The translations under genes were made by a program, and so were the position numbers. Source: Verrucomicrobiaceae bacterium (GTDB taxonomy: Bacteria; Verrucomicrobiota; Verrucomicrobiae; Verrucomicrobiales; Akkermansiaceae). From it: 51,250 bases of DNA. Under the pieces are notes generated by a model. It was not told the DNA's origin. It ran no database searches and saw only the letters and a program-made list of their open reading frames with translations. Positions 8,914 to 16,754 of the stretch are shown here, in pieces (position 1 is the first letter of the stretch; each line of letters opens with the position of its first letter). The DNA lies in assembly GCA_003820635.1 (NCBI GenBank), contig RPOS01000018.1, positions 1-51,250 of the forward strand, written 5' to 3'.

Positions 8914-10314
8914 ATGACAACCGTAGGCCTCATCTCACTTGGCTGCGCCAAGAACCTGATCGATTCCGAAGTCATGATCGGCCACCTCGCGCAGGCCGGC
9001 ATGTCGCTCACGCCCGATCCGGAACTCGCCGATGTCCTCATCGTCAACACCTGCTCGTTCATCGACATGGCGAAAAAGGAATCCATCGACGCCATCTTCG
9101 GCGCGGTGGACGGCCGCAAGACCGATCCCGACCGCGAGCGCCAGAAAATCATCGTCGCCGGGTGTTTGTCGCAGCGCTTCGCCACCGAGCTGCCCGGCAT
9201 CATGCCCGAGGTGGACGCCTTCATCGGTCTGGACCAGATCACCAAGGTCGCGCCGATTATCGAGAACCTGTTAGGGAAGAAGAACGACGCCGAGGTTTGC
9301 AAAGATGAAGGCCCCTCCGCCACGAACGACCCGCGCGATTTCGTGACGCTCAAGCCGCAATACGTGCCGGACTACTCCACGCCGCGCATCCGTCTCACTC
9401 CCGATCATTTTGCCTATGTGAAGATCGCCGAAGGCTGCAACCACACCTGCACCTTCTGCATCATTCCGAAAATCCGCGGCCAGCACCGCTCGCGGACGCA
9501 GGAGTCGGTTTTCCGCGAAGTCGAGGCTCTGGTGAAATCCGGCGTGAAGGAGATCAACCTGATCTCGCAGGACACCACCTACTTCGGCATGGACCAATGG
9601 GAAGGCGAGCGGCCGAAACCATCGTCGCCCGTGGATTCCACCAAAGGGAACTCGCTCTGCACGCTGCTGCGCCAGATCAACACCATCGAGGGCGATTTCT
9701 GGGTGCGCCTGCTTTACACCCATCCCGCGCATTGGTCGGACGAGCTCATCCAAACCATCGCCGAGTGCGACAAGGTGGCAAAGTATGTGGACATCCCGCT
9801 TCAGCACATTTCCGACCGCATGCTCACCGCAATGAAACGCGTGACCAGCGGCGACTACATCCGCGATCTGCTCCGCCGGATGCGCGCCGGCATTCCCGGC
9901 CTGGGCATCCGCACCACCTTCATCGTTGGCTTCCCCGGCGAGACGGAGGAGGATTTCAACGAGCTCTTGGATTTCATCCGCGAGTTCCGCTTCGAGCGCG
10001 CCGGAGTTTTCCAATACTCGAAGGAAGAAGGCACCCGTGCTTACAAGATGCCGGGCCATCTGCATCACGCCACCCGCAAGAGCCGTTGGTCGCGCGCGAT
10101 GGCGGAGCTGCAGAAGATCGCCGGAGACGTGAACGCCGCCCAAGTCGGCAAGCAGGTCCGCGTGCTCGTCGAGCAACCCGGCGTCGCCCGCACCCAGTGG
10201 GACGCGCCGGAAATCGACGGCTCGGTCATCGTCGATGAAGCGCTGCCCGTCGGCCAATTCGCGGACATCACCATCGGCGACTGGCGCGGCTACGATCTGG
10301 TGGCGGCGAGATGA
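8914..10314 (+). CDS. rimO: Ribosomal protein S12 methylthiotransferase RimO
   Basis: This 466-residue radical SAM enzyme adds a methylthio group to the conserved Asp of ribosomal protein S12. The N-terminal methylthiotransferase domain shows SLGCAKN, NTCSFID and VAGCLSQR, whose three Cys hold the auxiliary [4Fe-4S] cluster. The radical SAM motif CNHTCTFC sits at Cys175/179/182. IKxNLISQDTT-type motifs and the FPGE segment follow, and a C-terminal TRAM domain begins near VGKQVRVLVEQ. The linker between the first two domains (residues about 119-165) is longer than I expect for the family and rich in charged residues. No Shine-Dalgarno sequence is visible, since the start lies directly behind the CTGAAA inverted repeat. 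Confidence 0.95.
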   Translation: MTTVGLISLGCAKNLIDSEVMIGHLAQAGMSLTPDPELADVLIVNTCSFIDMAKKESIDAIFGAVDGRKTDPDRERQKIIVAGCLSQRFATELPGIMPEVDAFIGLDQITKVAPIIENLLGKKNDAEVCKDEGPSATNDPRDFVTLKPQYVPDYSTPRIRLTPDHFAYVKIAEGCNHTCTFCIIPKIRGQHRSRTQESVFREVEALVKSGVKEINLISQDTTYFGMDQWEGERPKPSSPVDSTKGNSLCTLLRQINTIEGDFWVRLLYTHPAHWSDELIQTIAECDKVAKYVDIPLQHISDRMLTAMKRVTSGDYIRDLLRRMRAGIPGLGIRTTFIVGFPGETEEDFNELLDFIREFRFERAGVFQYSKEEGTRAYKMPGHLHHATRKSRWSRAMAELQKIAGDVNAAQVGKQVRVLVEQPGVARTQWDAPEIDGSVIVDEALPVGQFADITIGDWRGYDLVAAR

Positions 10315-10347
10315 AGTGCTCCGCCAGCGAGCCGCCATTTTAGGCTG

Positions 10348-10375
10348 TTTCCATGCTCTTTCCATGACATAGGAT
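10348..10375 (+). promoter_or_regulatory. Possible promoter of pssA
   Basis: TTTCCA at 10348-10353 and TAGGAT at 10370-10375 are 16 bases apart, and the pssA ATG begins only 6 bases after the second hexamer. The -10-like hexamer matches the (T/C)AGNNT pattern in front of several other genes in this window. The -35 match is weak. Confidence 0.35.
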
Positions 10376-10381
10376 CCCGCC

Positions 10382-11248
10382 ATGCCGAGGGAACGCGACC
10401 CAGACGAACCGAAAATCTTCTTCCTGCCGAACCTGATGACGGCCTGCAACCTCGCGTGCGGGTTCTTCGCGGTGCTGATGATTTTCCGGGGCTTGGTGGA
10501 GGTGGGGAATGCCAAGATTCCGCCCAAGGAATACTACGAGCACGTCAAACCGTATTATGAATATGCCATCCTGCTGATCTTCGGCTCGTGCCTGTTTGAT
10601 CTGCTGGACGGCCGGCTGGCCCGGCTCGGCGGCCAGGAGTCGCCATTCGGCCAGGAGTTCGACTCGCTGGCGGACATCATTTCCTTCGGCATGGCTCCGG
10701 CGATGCTTCTTTCCAAAGCGGTGCTGTTTCCGCTCGGCAATCTCGGCTGGGCCATCGCCCTGATCTATCTGGTCTGCGGCGCGATGCGGCTGGCGCGTTT
10801 CAACTGCCTGGCCGCGATGCCGAAGAAACCCGGCGCTTCCACCGATTTCCGCGGTCTGCCCATCCCGATGGCCGCCGGTTTCATCGCCTCGCTGACTTTC
10901 CTCATCATCGATCTCCACCAGAACGACCACGAGCTGCGCTATTGGAAATACGTGCTGGCCGGCGCGATGCTGGGGCTCTCGCTGCTGATGATCAGCGACA
11001 TCCGCTACCCGAGCTTCAAGAAAGTCGGCTGGCGCACCCGCGGCACCCTGCCGGCCATCGTGATCGCGGTGTTGTTGTTATATGTCATCGTACAGTTCCG
11101 CTACATCATGCCGGTGGTGTTGTTCAGTCTTTATCTGGCCTATGGCATGGTCCGGCCGTGGCTTTCCCAAAGCATGCGCAAGGAGATCGAGGTGGAAACC
11201 GAAGAGGATGCGATGCCCACCGATGAACTGCCGAAACCGCGCGAATGA
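10382..11248 (+). CDS. pssA: CDP-diacylglycerol-serine O-phosphatidyltransferase
   Basis: This 288-residue membrane enzyme makes phosphatidylserine from CDP-diacylglycerol and serine, the first step toward phosphatidylethanolamine. The CDP-alcohol phosphotransferase signature is complete: Asp73-x2-Asp76-Gly-x2-Ala-Arg, then Gly-x3-Asp-x3-Asp (GQEFDSLAD). Hydrophobic helices fill the rest of the protein, and a charged cytoplasmic tail rich in Glu ends it. The tail overlaps the start of the next gene by ATGA, so the two are probably translated together. Archaeal phosphatidylinositol-phosphate synthases share the motif, but the length and helix pattern fit PssA type II better. Confidence 0.88.
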   Translation: MPRERDPDEPKIFFLPNLMTACNLACGFFAVLMIFRGLVEVGNAKIPPKEYYEHVKPYYEYAILLIFGSCLFDLLDGRLARLGGQESPFGQEFDSLADIISFGMAPAMLLSKAVLFPLGNLGWAIALIYLVCGAMRLARFNCLAAMPKKPGASTDFRGLPIPMAAGFIASLTFLIIDLHQNDHELRYWKYVLAGAMLGLSLLMISDIRYPSFKKVGWRTRGTLPAIVIAVLLLYVIVQFRYIMPVVLFSLYLAYGMVRPWLSQSMRKEIEVETEEDAMPTDELPKPRE

Positions 11249-12156
11249 TGACGGAGGAGACTGAAAAACGCCCGCGGTGGGTGGTGGTGCTGCTGGTGAT
11301 CCTGCCGCTGTGGCTGGTCGTTTCCGGCGGAGTGGCGGTGTGGCATTTGCTGCACCGCGAGCAGGAGAAGGAGCGGATGGAGCAGGAGCGTTTCGCGCAG
11401 TCCGTCTCGGAAAGCGCGCTGGCGGATGATTTGAGAAAACTCGTCGAAATCATCGGCGAGCGCAACGCAGCCACCGAAGGCGCGGCCAAAAACCTGACGC
11501 GCGCGGCCGCCATGATCGAGGGCTCACTGGGGCCTGCGAATACCGGGTTTTCCGTGAGCCGCACGCAGGGACCCGCGGATTGGCCGCTGCTGCACGTCCG
11601 CATCACCGGCACCAATCCCGAATCGCCCGCGCTGTGGGTGGTTTGCAGCTACGACAGCCGCCCCGGCAGCCCGGGGGTGGAGGCCAATGCCACGGGCGTG
11701 GCCGCCACCCTCGCCGCCGCCCAGGCGCTGGCGACCGAAAAACCGGCGACGAGCGTGCATTTCGCGTTCCTGCCCCACGCCAATGATCCGGATTCCCCGG
11801 TGCTGGAAACCGCGGACAAACTCGTGAAACTCGCCGGATCCCCCGCGGCGATCCTCTGCGTCGAGGCCATGGGCGCGGGAAACCAGCTCTGGCTCAGCTC
11901 CCGGGACACCGCCGCCATGCCGCTGGCCAAGGTTTCCGGCCTCGGCAGCGTCCGCGGCGCGGAAGTCGTCTGCCTCGGCGAAGATGTGGACCTCGCCAGC
12001 GTGTTTTTCCAAATGGGCCTGCCCGCAGTGCGCGTGTCCACCCGGCCGCAGGTCATCGCCAGGGAAGCGGACGCCACACCGCCGGCCGCCGCCACGCTTG
12101 CATCCTCCACCGGCTGCCTGGTGGAACTGATCCGGCGCTGCGCCGGCCTGCCGTAA
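11245..12156 (+). CDS. Membrane-anchored M28-like peptidase homologue, probably inactive
   Basis: The product is 303 residues. An N-terminal helix near residues 12-35 anchors it, a charged coiled-coil linker follows, and a domain with the M28 aminopeptidase fold pattern begins near residue 90. In active M28 enzymes the first metal ligands lie in an H-x-D word followed by GADDNASG. Here the words are Ser135-Tyr-Asp137 and GVEANATG, so the His and one Asp ligand are missing. The usual Glu-Glu catalytic pair is replaced by PHAND. A non-catalytic role such as binding is therefore likely. The gene overlaps pssA by 4 bases. Either of two adjacent ATGs (11245 or 11248) may be used. The family assignment rests on pattern resemblance. 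Confidence 0.65.
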   Translation: MMTEETEKRPRWVVVLLVILPLWLVVSGGVAVWHLLHREQEKERMEQERFAQSVSESALADDLRKLVEIIGERNAATEGAAKNLTRAAAMIEGSLGPANTGFSVSRTQGPADWPLLHVRITGTNPESPALWVVCSYDSRPGSPGVEANATGVAATLAAAQALATEKPATSVHFAFLPHANDPDSPVLETADKLVKLAGSPAAILCVEAMGAGNQLWLSSRDTAAMPLAKVSGLGSVRGAEVVCLGEDVDLASVFFQMGLPAVRVSTRPQVIAREADATPPAAATLASSTGCLVELIRRCAGLP

Positions 12157-12163
12157 TTCCCTG

Positions 12164-12191
12164 TTGCGATTTCCCCGAGCTAACCGAAACT
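12164..12191 (+). promoter_or_regulatory. Possible promoter of kamA
   Basis: TTGCGA at 12164-12169 and GAAACT at 12186-12191 are 16 bases apart, with the kamA ATG 21 bases downstream. The -10 match is only partial compared with the other promoters proposed here. Confidence 0.3.
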
Positions 12192-12212
12192 GGCCCACCG
12201 TTCACGAGATCC

Positions 12213-13409
12213 ATGCGCCCCTCCGACCTCGATCCCGCATTCGTTTCCCATACCCCGGGCTATTGGCCGCAGGAAGCGATGAGTCATTGGAATGACCACA
12301 AGTGGCAACTGCGCAACCGCGTGGATTCCCTCACCGATCTTGAAGCACGGCTCAACCTCACCGACGTCGAACGCGCCGGCGTCCTGCTCGCCGGCCACAA
12401 GCTGGCGATGTCCATCACGCCGCACTTTTTCAACCTGATCGACCGCGATGACCCGGACTGTCCGATCCGCCGGCAGGTCATCCCGCGCATCGAGGAGGGC
12501 TGGAACGCGCCGGAAGAACTCGCCGATCCCTGCGGCGAGGATTCCCACATGCCGGTGCCCGGCCTCGTCCACCGCTATCCGGACCGCGTGCTGTTTCTGG
12601 TGACCGACCGCTGCGCCTCGTATTGCCGCTACTGCACCCGCTCGCGCGTGGTTTCCGGCGTGGGCGAGCAACATCTCGAAACCCAGTGGGAGGCGGCCTT
12701 CCGCTATCTCGAAAAAACGCCGCAAGTCCGAGACGTGCTTCTATCCGGCGGCGATCCGCTGCTTTTTTCCGACGAACGGCTGGACAAAATCCTCACCCGC
12801 CTGCGCGCCATCCCTCACATCCAGTTCATCCGCATCGGCTCGCGCATTCCCATTTTCCTGCCCCAACGCATCACGCCGGAACTCTGCGCGATGCTCAAAA
12901 AACATCACCCGCTCTTCATTTCCATCCACACCAACCACCCGCGCGAGCTCACCAGCGAGGTGCGCGACGCCCTCGGCCGCCTGGCCGACGCCGGCGTCCC
13001 GCTTGGCAACCAGAGCGTGCTGCTGCGCGGCGTGAACGACTCGGTGGAAATCCAGAAAGCCCTCGTCCACAAGCTGCTGATGTGCCGCGTCCGGCCGTAT
13101 TATCTTTATCAGTGCGACCTCATCAACGGCTCGTCCCACCTCCGCACCTCCGTGGCGGAAGGCGTCTCCATCATCGAGGGCCTGCGCGGCCACACCACCG
13201 GCTATGCCATCCCGCAGTTCGTCATCGACGGTCCCGGCGGCGGCGGAAAAATCCCGATCAACCCGAACTACATCGTCGAGACCGCCACCGGCCACGTCAC
13301 CCTGCGGAATTTCGAAGGAAAAATTTTCGATTACCCGGACCCCACGCCGATGCCCGCTGCGGAAATGCAACGCCTGCAACAACAGGCGATGCCACACGCG
13401 GAATGCTGA
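12213..13409 (+). CDS. kamA: Lysine 2,3-aminomutase family radical SAM enzyme
   Basis: This 398-residue, PLP-dependent radical SAM enzyme interconverts L-alpha-lysine and L-beta-lysine. The radical SAM cluster is Cys134-x3-Cys138-x2-Cys141 (CASYCRYC). SGGDPL is the glycine-rich SAM motif. The PLP-binding lysine sits in PGGGGKIP. Both aspartates that bind the lysine substrate in the clostridial enzyme have counterparts, one in YQCDLINGSS and one in VIDGPGGGGK. The length is near the 416 residues of clostridial KamA and longer than EpmB (about 340), but I cannot exclude a role in EF-P modification. There is no epmA or beta-lysine acetyltransferase nearby. Confidence 0.85.
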   Translation: MRPSDLDPAFVSHTPGYWPQEAMSHWNDHKWQLRNRVDSLTDLEARLNLTDVERAGVLLAGHKLAMSITPHFFNLIDRDDPDCPIRRQVIPRIEEGWNAPEELADPCGEDSHMPVPGLVHRYPDRVLFLVTDRCASYCRYCTRSRVVSGVGEQHLETQWEAAFRYLEKTPQVRDVLLSGGDPLLFSDERLDKILTRLRAIPHIQFIRIGSRIPIFLPQRITPELCAMLKKHHPLFISIHTNHPRELTSEVRDALGRLADAGVPLGNQSVLLRGVNDSVEIQKALVHKLLMCRVRPYYLYQCDLINGSSHLRTSVAEGVSIIEGLRGHTTGYAIPQFVIDGPGGGGKIPINPNYIVETATGHVTLRNFEGKIFDYPDPTPMPAAEMQRLQQQAMPHAEC

Positions 13410-13433
13410 AAACACGCGCCGCAGCAGCCCCGC

Positions 13434-14003
13434 TCACCCGCCGAGCAGCGTGCTGCGGGTGAAAAGCGGCAGCACGTGGATGCCGCGCGCTTCGATGGCC
13501 TGGCGGCCGCCTTCCTCGCGATCCACCAGGACGAGACAGAAGGCGATTTTCCCACCCTCGCGCTCAATGGCGTCGATGGCCTTCAAGGTGGAGCCGCCGG
13601 TGGTGATGACGTCATCGACGACGATCACATTGTCGCCGGGCTTGAAGTTGCCTTCGATCTGCTTGCCCGCGCCGTGGCCCTTGGGCTCCTTGCGAACGGT
13701 GAAAACCTGCAGCGCCTCGGCCGGGTGCTTGGTGGCGGAGCTCATGCCGATGGCCAGCGAAATCGGGTCCGCGCCGAGGGTCATGCCGCCGATGGCGTCG
13801 ATCTTGAGGTGCTCGGAGTGGATTTTGGAACGGACGGCGTGCCAGCCGAGATCGCCGATGAGGTTGGCGCCGAAAGGATCGAGCGCGGTGACGCGGCAGT
13901 CGATGTAGAGATCGCTCTGCTTGCCGGAGGCGAGGGTGAAATTGCCGGTGCGGACGGATTTTTCGAGCAGGAGTTTCTTAAGGGCGGCGGCGGTCGGGAG
14001 CAT
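13434..14003 (-). CDS. pyrE: Orotate phosphoribosyltransferase
   Basis: This 189-residue cytosolic enzyme of pyrimidine synthesis joins orotate and PRPP to form orotidine monophosphate. The PRPP-binding loop VIVVDDVITTGGST is intact, SGKQSDLYIDCR matches the family N-terminal motif, and GMTLGADPI lies where the orotate site is expected. The gene is convergent with kamA, whose stop is 24 bases away. The protein starts MLPTAAALKKLL at an ATG complementary to 14001-14003. The length is close to the usual 200 or so residues. Confidence 0.93.
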   Translation of the reverse strand: MLPTAAALKKLLLEKSVRTGNFTLASGKQSDLYIDCRVTALDPFGANLIGDLGWHAVRSKIHSEHLKIDAIGGMTLGADPISLAIGMSSATKHPAEALQVFTVRKEPKGHGAGKQIEGNFKPGDNVIVVDDVITTGGSTLKAIDAIEREGGKIAFCLVLVDREEGGRQAIEARGIHVLPLFTRSTLLGG

Positions 14004-14528
14004 GGGCGGAGGATGGGAAACCCGAGGCGCGGCGGCAAGCGCGGATCTTGCGGCCGTCCTTCACTGGCAGGAGCGCGCGGCGGCGGCGCGGTTTGTAACT
14101 TGGAACGTTCAAAAGCTGGCAACCCCTAGCGGGGGCGAGCGTTGAAACGGGAGTTGAAGTTCATATTGCGGGTGACGTTGCTGACAGTGCGCCTAGTGGG
14201 GGTTGCATGAAGCCAGAATCGATGCCGAAAATATTAGGAATACCCTCACGTGTCTTTTACTTGCCGAACATTACTGTTGAACGACCGGTCGGGTTTGAGG
14301 GGTGATCTCCGACCGGCCGGTGATCAGGGTAAAAGGCGACCCGGAAGGAGACTTCTCCGGGATTTCCTTCACCGGCGGGTTTTCTCGCGGTGGAAGAATG
14401 GGCGGAGATGGAAATTCCGGTTGGATCGGGTGAAGGGATAGGAGTTTGTCCGGCGGGGTCAAGGTTCGGTTCCGCGAGGGCTTTTGGTGCTGGCCAGCGG
14501 CGCGGGGGGCGCTTTAGTTTCGGGGCAG
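14004..14528. other. Intergenic region between pyrE and exbB, no gene seen
   Basis: This is about 525 bases between two divergent genes, and part of it (roughly 14200-14280) is more AT-rich than the surroundings. It holds an inverted repeat at 14283-14292/14309-14318 (GACCGGTCGG against CCGACCGGCC, 9 of 10) and a small GGAGA/TCTCC hairpin near 14340-14360. Two direct copies of CTAG(C/T)GGGGG also occur, near 14128 and 14192. It should contain the promoters of pyrE and of the exbB operon, but no hexamer pair was convincing. No reading frame here looks like a protein. Confidence 0.5.
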
Positions 14529-15239
14529 ATGATTCTGGCATTGATGGAACCTTCGGGCTTGATCGAGCAGGGCGGACCGCTGGTGTGGGTGCTGCTGGGG
14601 CTGGCGTTCATTGGGTCGGTGTGCGTGGTGGAGCGCTTGTTTTTCTTTCACCGGGCGCGGATCAACGTGGGGGATTTGCTGGTGGGGCTGGCGCATCACG
14701 TGCGGCGGCGGGCCTTTGCCGAGGCCTTGCACGAGGCGGCGCGCGCGCCCGGGCCGGTGGCGCGGGTGGCCCACGCGGCCTTGCTGCGCTATTACCTGGG
14801 CCGGGCGGACCTGCGGGATGTGACGCAGGAGGCGGGCCAACTCGAAGTGCCGCGGATCGAGAAAAACATCCGGGCGATCCTGGGGGTTTCGCTGCTGGCG
14901 CCGCTCGTCGGGATGCTGGGCACGCTGCTCGGGATGCTCGAGACGTTTCAAAAAGTGAGCGAGCAGGGTGGTTTCACCGGTCCGGCGGAACTCACGGCGG
15001 GCGTGTTCACGGCGCTGATCACCTCGGTGCTGGGGCTGACGGTGGCGGTGCCGATGTATCTGTTTTACCTGTATTTCCTAGGGCGGGCAAAGCGACTGAT
15101 CCACCGCATCGAGCGGGCGGGCATCGAGATGGTGCACATGATCGCCGATGCGCGGGAGGAGGAGGAATTCGCGCCCTTCCGCGGGGAGGTGACGGCGGGC
15201 AGGAAAACGGGCAAAGCCAAGCAGGAACACGCGCATTGA
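14529..15239 (+). CDS. exbB: ExbB/TolQ/MotA-type proton channel protein
   Basis: This 236-residue inner-membrane protein is the proton-channel partner of ExbD in energising outer-membrane transport through TonB. A membrane helix lies near residues 13-32 (GPLVWVLLGLAFIGSVCVVERL). The long cytoplasmic loop comes next, followed by two helices near residues 118-145 and 165-190, with the family words LAPLVGMLGTLLGMLETF and ITSVLGLTVAVP. The ATG at 14529 gives the expected length. A TTG at 14484 is an alternative. The TGA overlaps the TTG of exbD by 4 bases. The gene leads a four-gene overlapped operon. Since TolQ and ExbB are paralogues, the exact subfamily is inferred from the TonB-like gene downstream. 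Confidence 0.88.
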   Translation: MILALMEPSGLIEQGGPLVWVLLGLAFIGSVCVVERLFFFHRARINVGDLLVGLAHHVRRRAFAEALHEAARAPGPVARVAHAALLRYYLGRADLRDVTQEAGQLEVPRIEKNIRAILGVSLLAPLVGMLGTLLGMLETFQKVSEQGGFTGPAELTAGVFTALITSVLGLTVAVPMYLFYLYFLGRAKRLIHRIERAGIEMVHMIADAREEEEFAPFRGEVTAGRKTGKAKQEHAH

Positions 15240-15682
15240 AGCTGGAAACCAAGTTGCCGGAGCGGCCGGGCCTGCTGCACGCGGTGCCGGTGTTGGACGT
15301 GTTTGCGCTGTTGTGGCTGTTGTTTTTGCTGGGGCCATCGCTGTTGCGGCAGTCCGGCGTGATGGTGGAGCTGCCGCCCTCGCGTTTCCAACTGGAGCGC
15401 TATCAGGAAACGCTGGTGATCACGCTGGGACCGGGCGAGGGCGCGCCGCGCATCCACCTCGGGCGGGATGCGGTGACTCTGGCCGAGCTCACGGAGCGGA
15501 TGGAGCAACTGCGCGAGGAAGGCGCAGCGGCCAAGGTGATGGTGCTGCTGCAAACCGACGCCGGGACGCCGGTGGGCATCGAGCGGGAGATTTCTGAAAT
15601 GGTTCTCGGCAAGGGCTTCCGGCTGGCCATGGTGGGCGCGAATGTGCCTGCCGCAAGGTTCACCAAACCGTCTCCGAAGTGA
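15236..15682 (+). CDS. exbD: ExbD/TolR-type biopolymer transport protein
   Basis: This 148-residue protein has one N-terminal membrane helix (residues about 16-34, VLDVFALLWLLFLLGPSLL) and a periplasmic alpha/beta domain ending in AMVGANV. The Asp in the helix (PVLDVFALLW) matches the proton-carrying residue of ExbD/TolR. The only sensible start is the TTG at 15236, which sits in the TTGA overlap with the exbB stop. No ATG or GTG in this frame would keep the membrane helix intact. The stop overlaps the start of the TonB-like gene. The periplasmic part begins with a proline-rich VELPPSRF segment, typical of the family. Confidence 0.85.
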   Translation: MKLETKLPERPGLLHAVPVLDVFALLWLLFLLGPSLLRQSGVMVELPPSRFQLERYQETLVITLGPGEGAPRIHLGRDAVTLAELTERMEQLREEGAAAKVMVLLQTDAGTPVGIEREISEMVLGKGFRLAMVGANVPAARFTKPSPK

Positions 15683-16470
15683 TGGCGAAGCGCGTTTCCA
15701 TGCGGCACAAGCGGAGGGAGGCGCCGGAGTGGGTGTTTTCCTGGCGAACGCGGCGCGAGTCGCCGTTTGTGAAAGCATTCGCCATCCTGCTGGTGGGCGG
15801 GGTGTTTGCCGTGTTGCTGACTTCCGTGCGGATTCGGGTGGCGGAACCCATGGCGTGGGCCGCGCGCAAGGCGGCGGTGATCCAGGTGCTGGACGATGCC
15901 GAGGGCCGGGCACTCACGCTGCGCGCCTCGGAGGAAGGGCCGTTTCCCTCGCGCTTCGAGCCGTCCGAATGGGAGTTGACGGCAGAGCTCGAGCGCGTGG
16001 CCTATCAGGCGGCGAGGTGGCGGCCGCCGCCCTACGTGCCGGCCTTGCGCGAGCTGCCGGACACTCCCGCGCCCGTGCTGCGGGCATCCCGGGACGCGCC
16101 CGTGCTGCCGCAGCGCCAGCCGCCGGCGCTGGCTGCGCCGGTTTCCGGGAAACGCACGCTGGCGCCGGTGCTCCTGGCGTTTTCCGGCATCAAGGCGGAG
16201 GCGATGCCGGGCGAGCTCCCCCCCTTCGGCGGCCAGGTGGATCCGGCGATGGCGGCCGCGTCATGGCGTTTCCTGCTGCGGCTGGATGCGGCGGGCAAGG
16301 TGCTCGACTGCGTTTCCCTGACGGGCGGCGACGAGGCCGGGGTCTCCGCCCTGGATGCCTGGCTGCGCCGCATTTCATTCCCTGCCGCGCCCTCGTCTGA
16401 TCCGGTCCGCTGGATTGCCGTGGGCGTCGGTTTTGCCAATCAACCCGCCGATGGAACTGACGCTCGCTGA
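15682..16470 (+). CDS. TonB-like energy-transducing protein
   Basis: The product is 262 residues. A basic cytoplasmic N-terminus (about 30 residues rich in Arg and Lys) precedes one membrane helix near residues 32-50 and a Pro/Ala-rich extended region near 110-160. The C-terminal domain of about 65 residues (WRFLLRLDAAGKVLDCV through IAVGVGF) follows the strand-helix-strand rhythm of the TonB C-terminus, including the DAAGKV turn. Direct coupling to exbB/exbD supports the role. The start is ATG 15682, overlapping the exbD stop; a GTG one codon earlier is possible. The sequence is divergent, so TonB is a position-and-pattern call. Confidence 0.62.
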   Translation: MAKRVSMRHKRREAPEWVFSWRTRRESPFVKAFAILLVGGVFAVLLTSVRIRVAEPMAWAARKAAVIQVLDDAEGRALTLRASEEGPFPSRFEPSEWELTAELERVAYQAARWRPPPYVPALRELPDTPAPVLRASRDAPVLPQRQPPALAAPVSGKRTLAPVLLAFSGIKAEAMPGELPPFGGQVDPAMAAASWRFLLRLDAAGKVLDCVSLTGGDEAGVSALDAWLRRISFPAAPSSDPVRWIAVGVGFANQPADGTDAR

Positions 16471-16690
16471 TTTCGTGCTCTTCGTGGTGTTTGGCTCCAG
16501 TTTCCTGGTGCTGCTCTTCACACTTATTTCGCGCACGCTGCATGCCCGCTCGGAAGCGCGCTCGCTGGCGGACCGCGTGATTTGCAGGCTGTGCCTGCAT
16601 GCCTTCGAGGACCACGGTCATGGGAAAATCACCCACTGTCCGCAGTGCGGAGCCGCCAATGAAAAAGGCCGCGGCCGCCGGCTCGGCTAG
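16451..16690 (+). CDS. Small membrane-anchored zinc-ribbon protein
   Basis: The product is 79 residues. An N-terminal helix (MELTLADFVLFVVFGSSFLV, residues 1-28) anchors the protein. A zinc-ribbon-like knuckle pair CRLC and CPQC lies near residues 46-49 and 65-68, followed by a basic tail. The gene overlaps the end of the TonB-like gene by 20 bases in another frame, so it is probably the fourth member of the exbB operon. No named family is recognised. A role in assembling or sensing for the ExbB/ExbD/TonB complex is only a guess from position. Confidence 0.6.
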   Translation: MELTLADFVLFVVFGSSFLVLLFTLISRTLHARSEARSLADRVICRLCLHAFEDHGHGKITHCPQCGAANEKGRGRRLG

Positions 16691-16712
16691 CGGAAACAGA
16701 CGGCAATGAGGC

Positions 16713-16741
16713 TTGCGCCCGCTTGAGGGAGTGGTCAAACT
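16713..16741 (+). promoter_or_regulatory. Possible promoter of fabF
   Basis: TTGCGC at 16713-16718 and CAAACT at 16736-16741 are 17 bases apart. The fabF ATG is 13 bases after the second hexamer, so any leader would be very short and has no Shine-Dalgarno sequence. Confidence 0.35.
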
Positions 16742-16754
16742 CCGCCCCGAAATT

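Noticed and set aside
9271..10527. A 418-residue minus-strand frame opposite rimO
   Set aside because: It is a shadow of a firmly identified gene with no recognisable protein features.
14283..14318. An inverted repeat upstream of exbB considered as a riboswitch or operator
   Set aside because: It is a single imperfect stem with no conserved aptamer elements; left only as a note in the intergenic entry.
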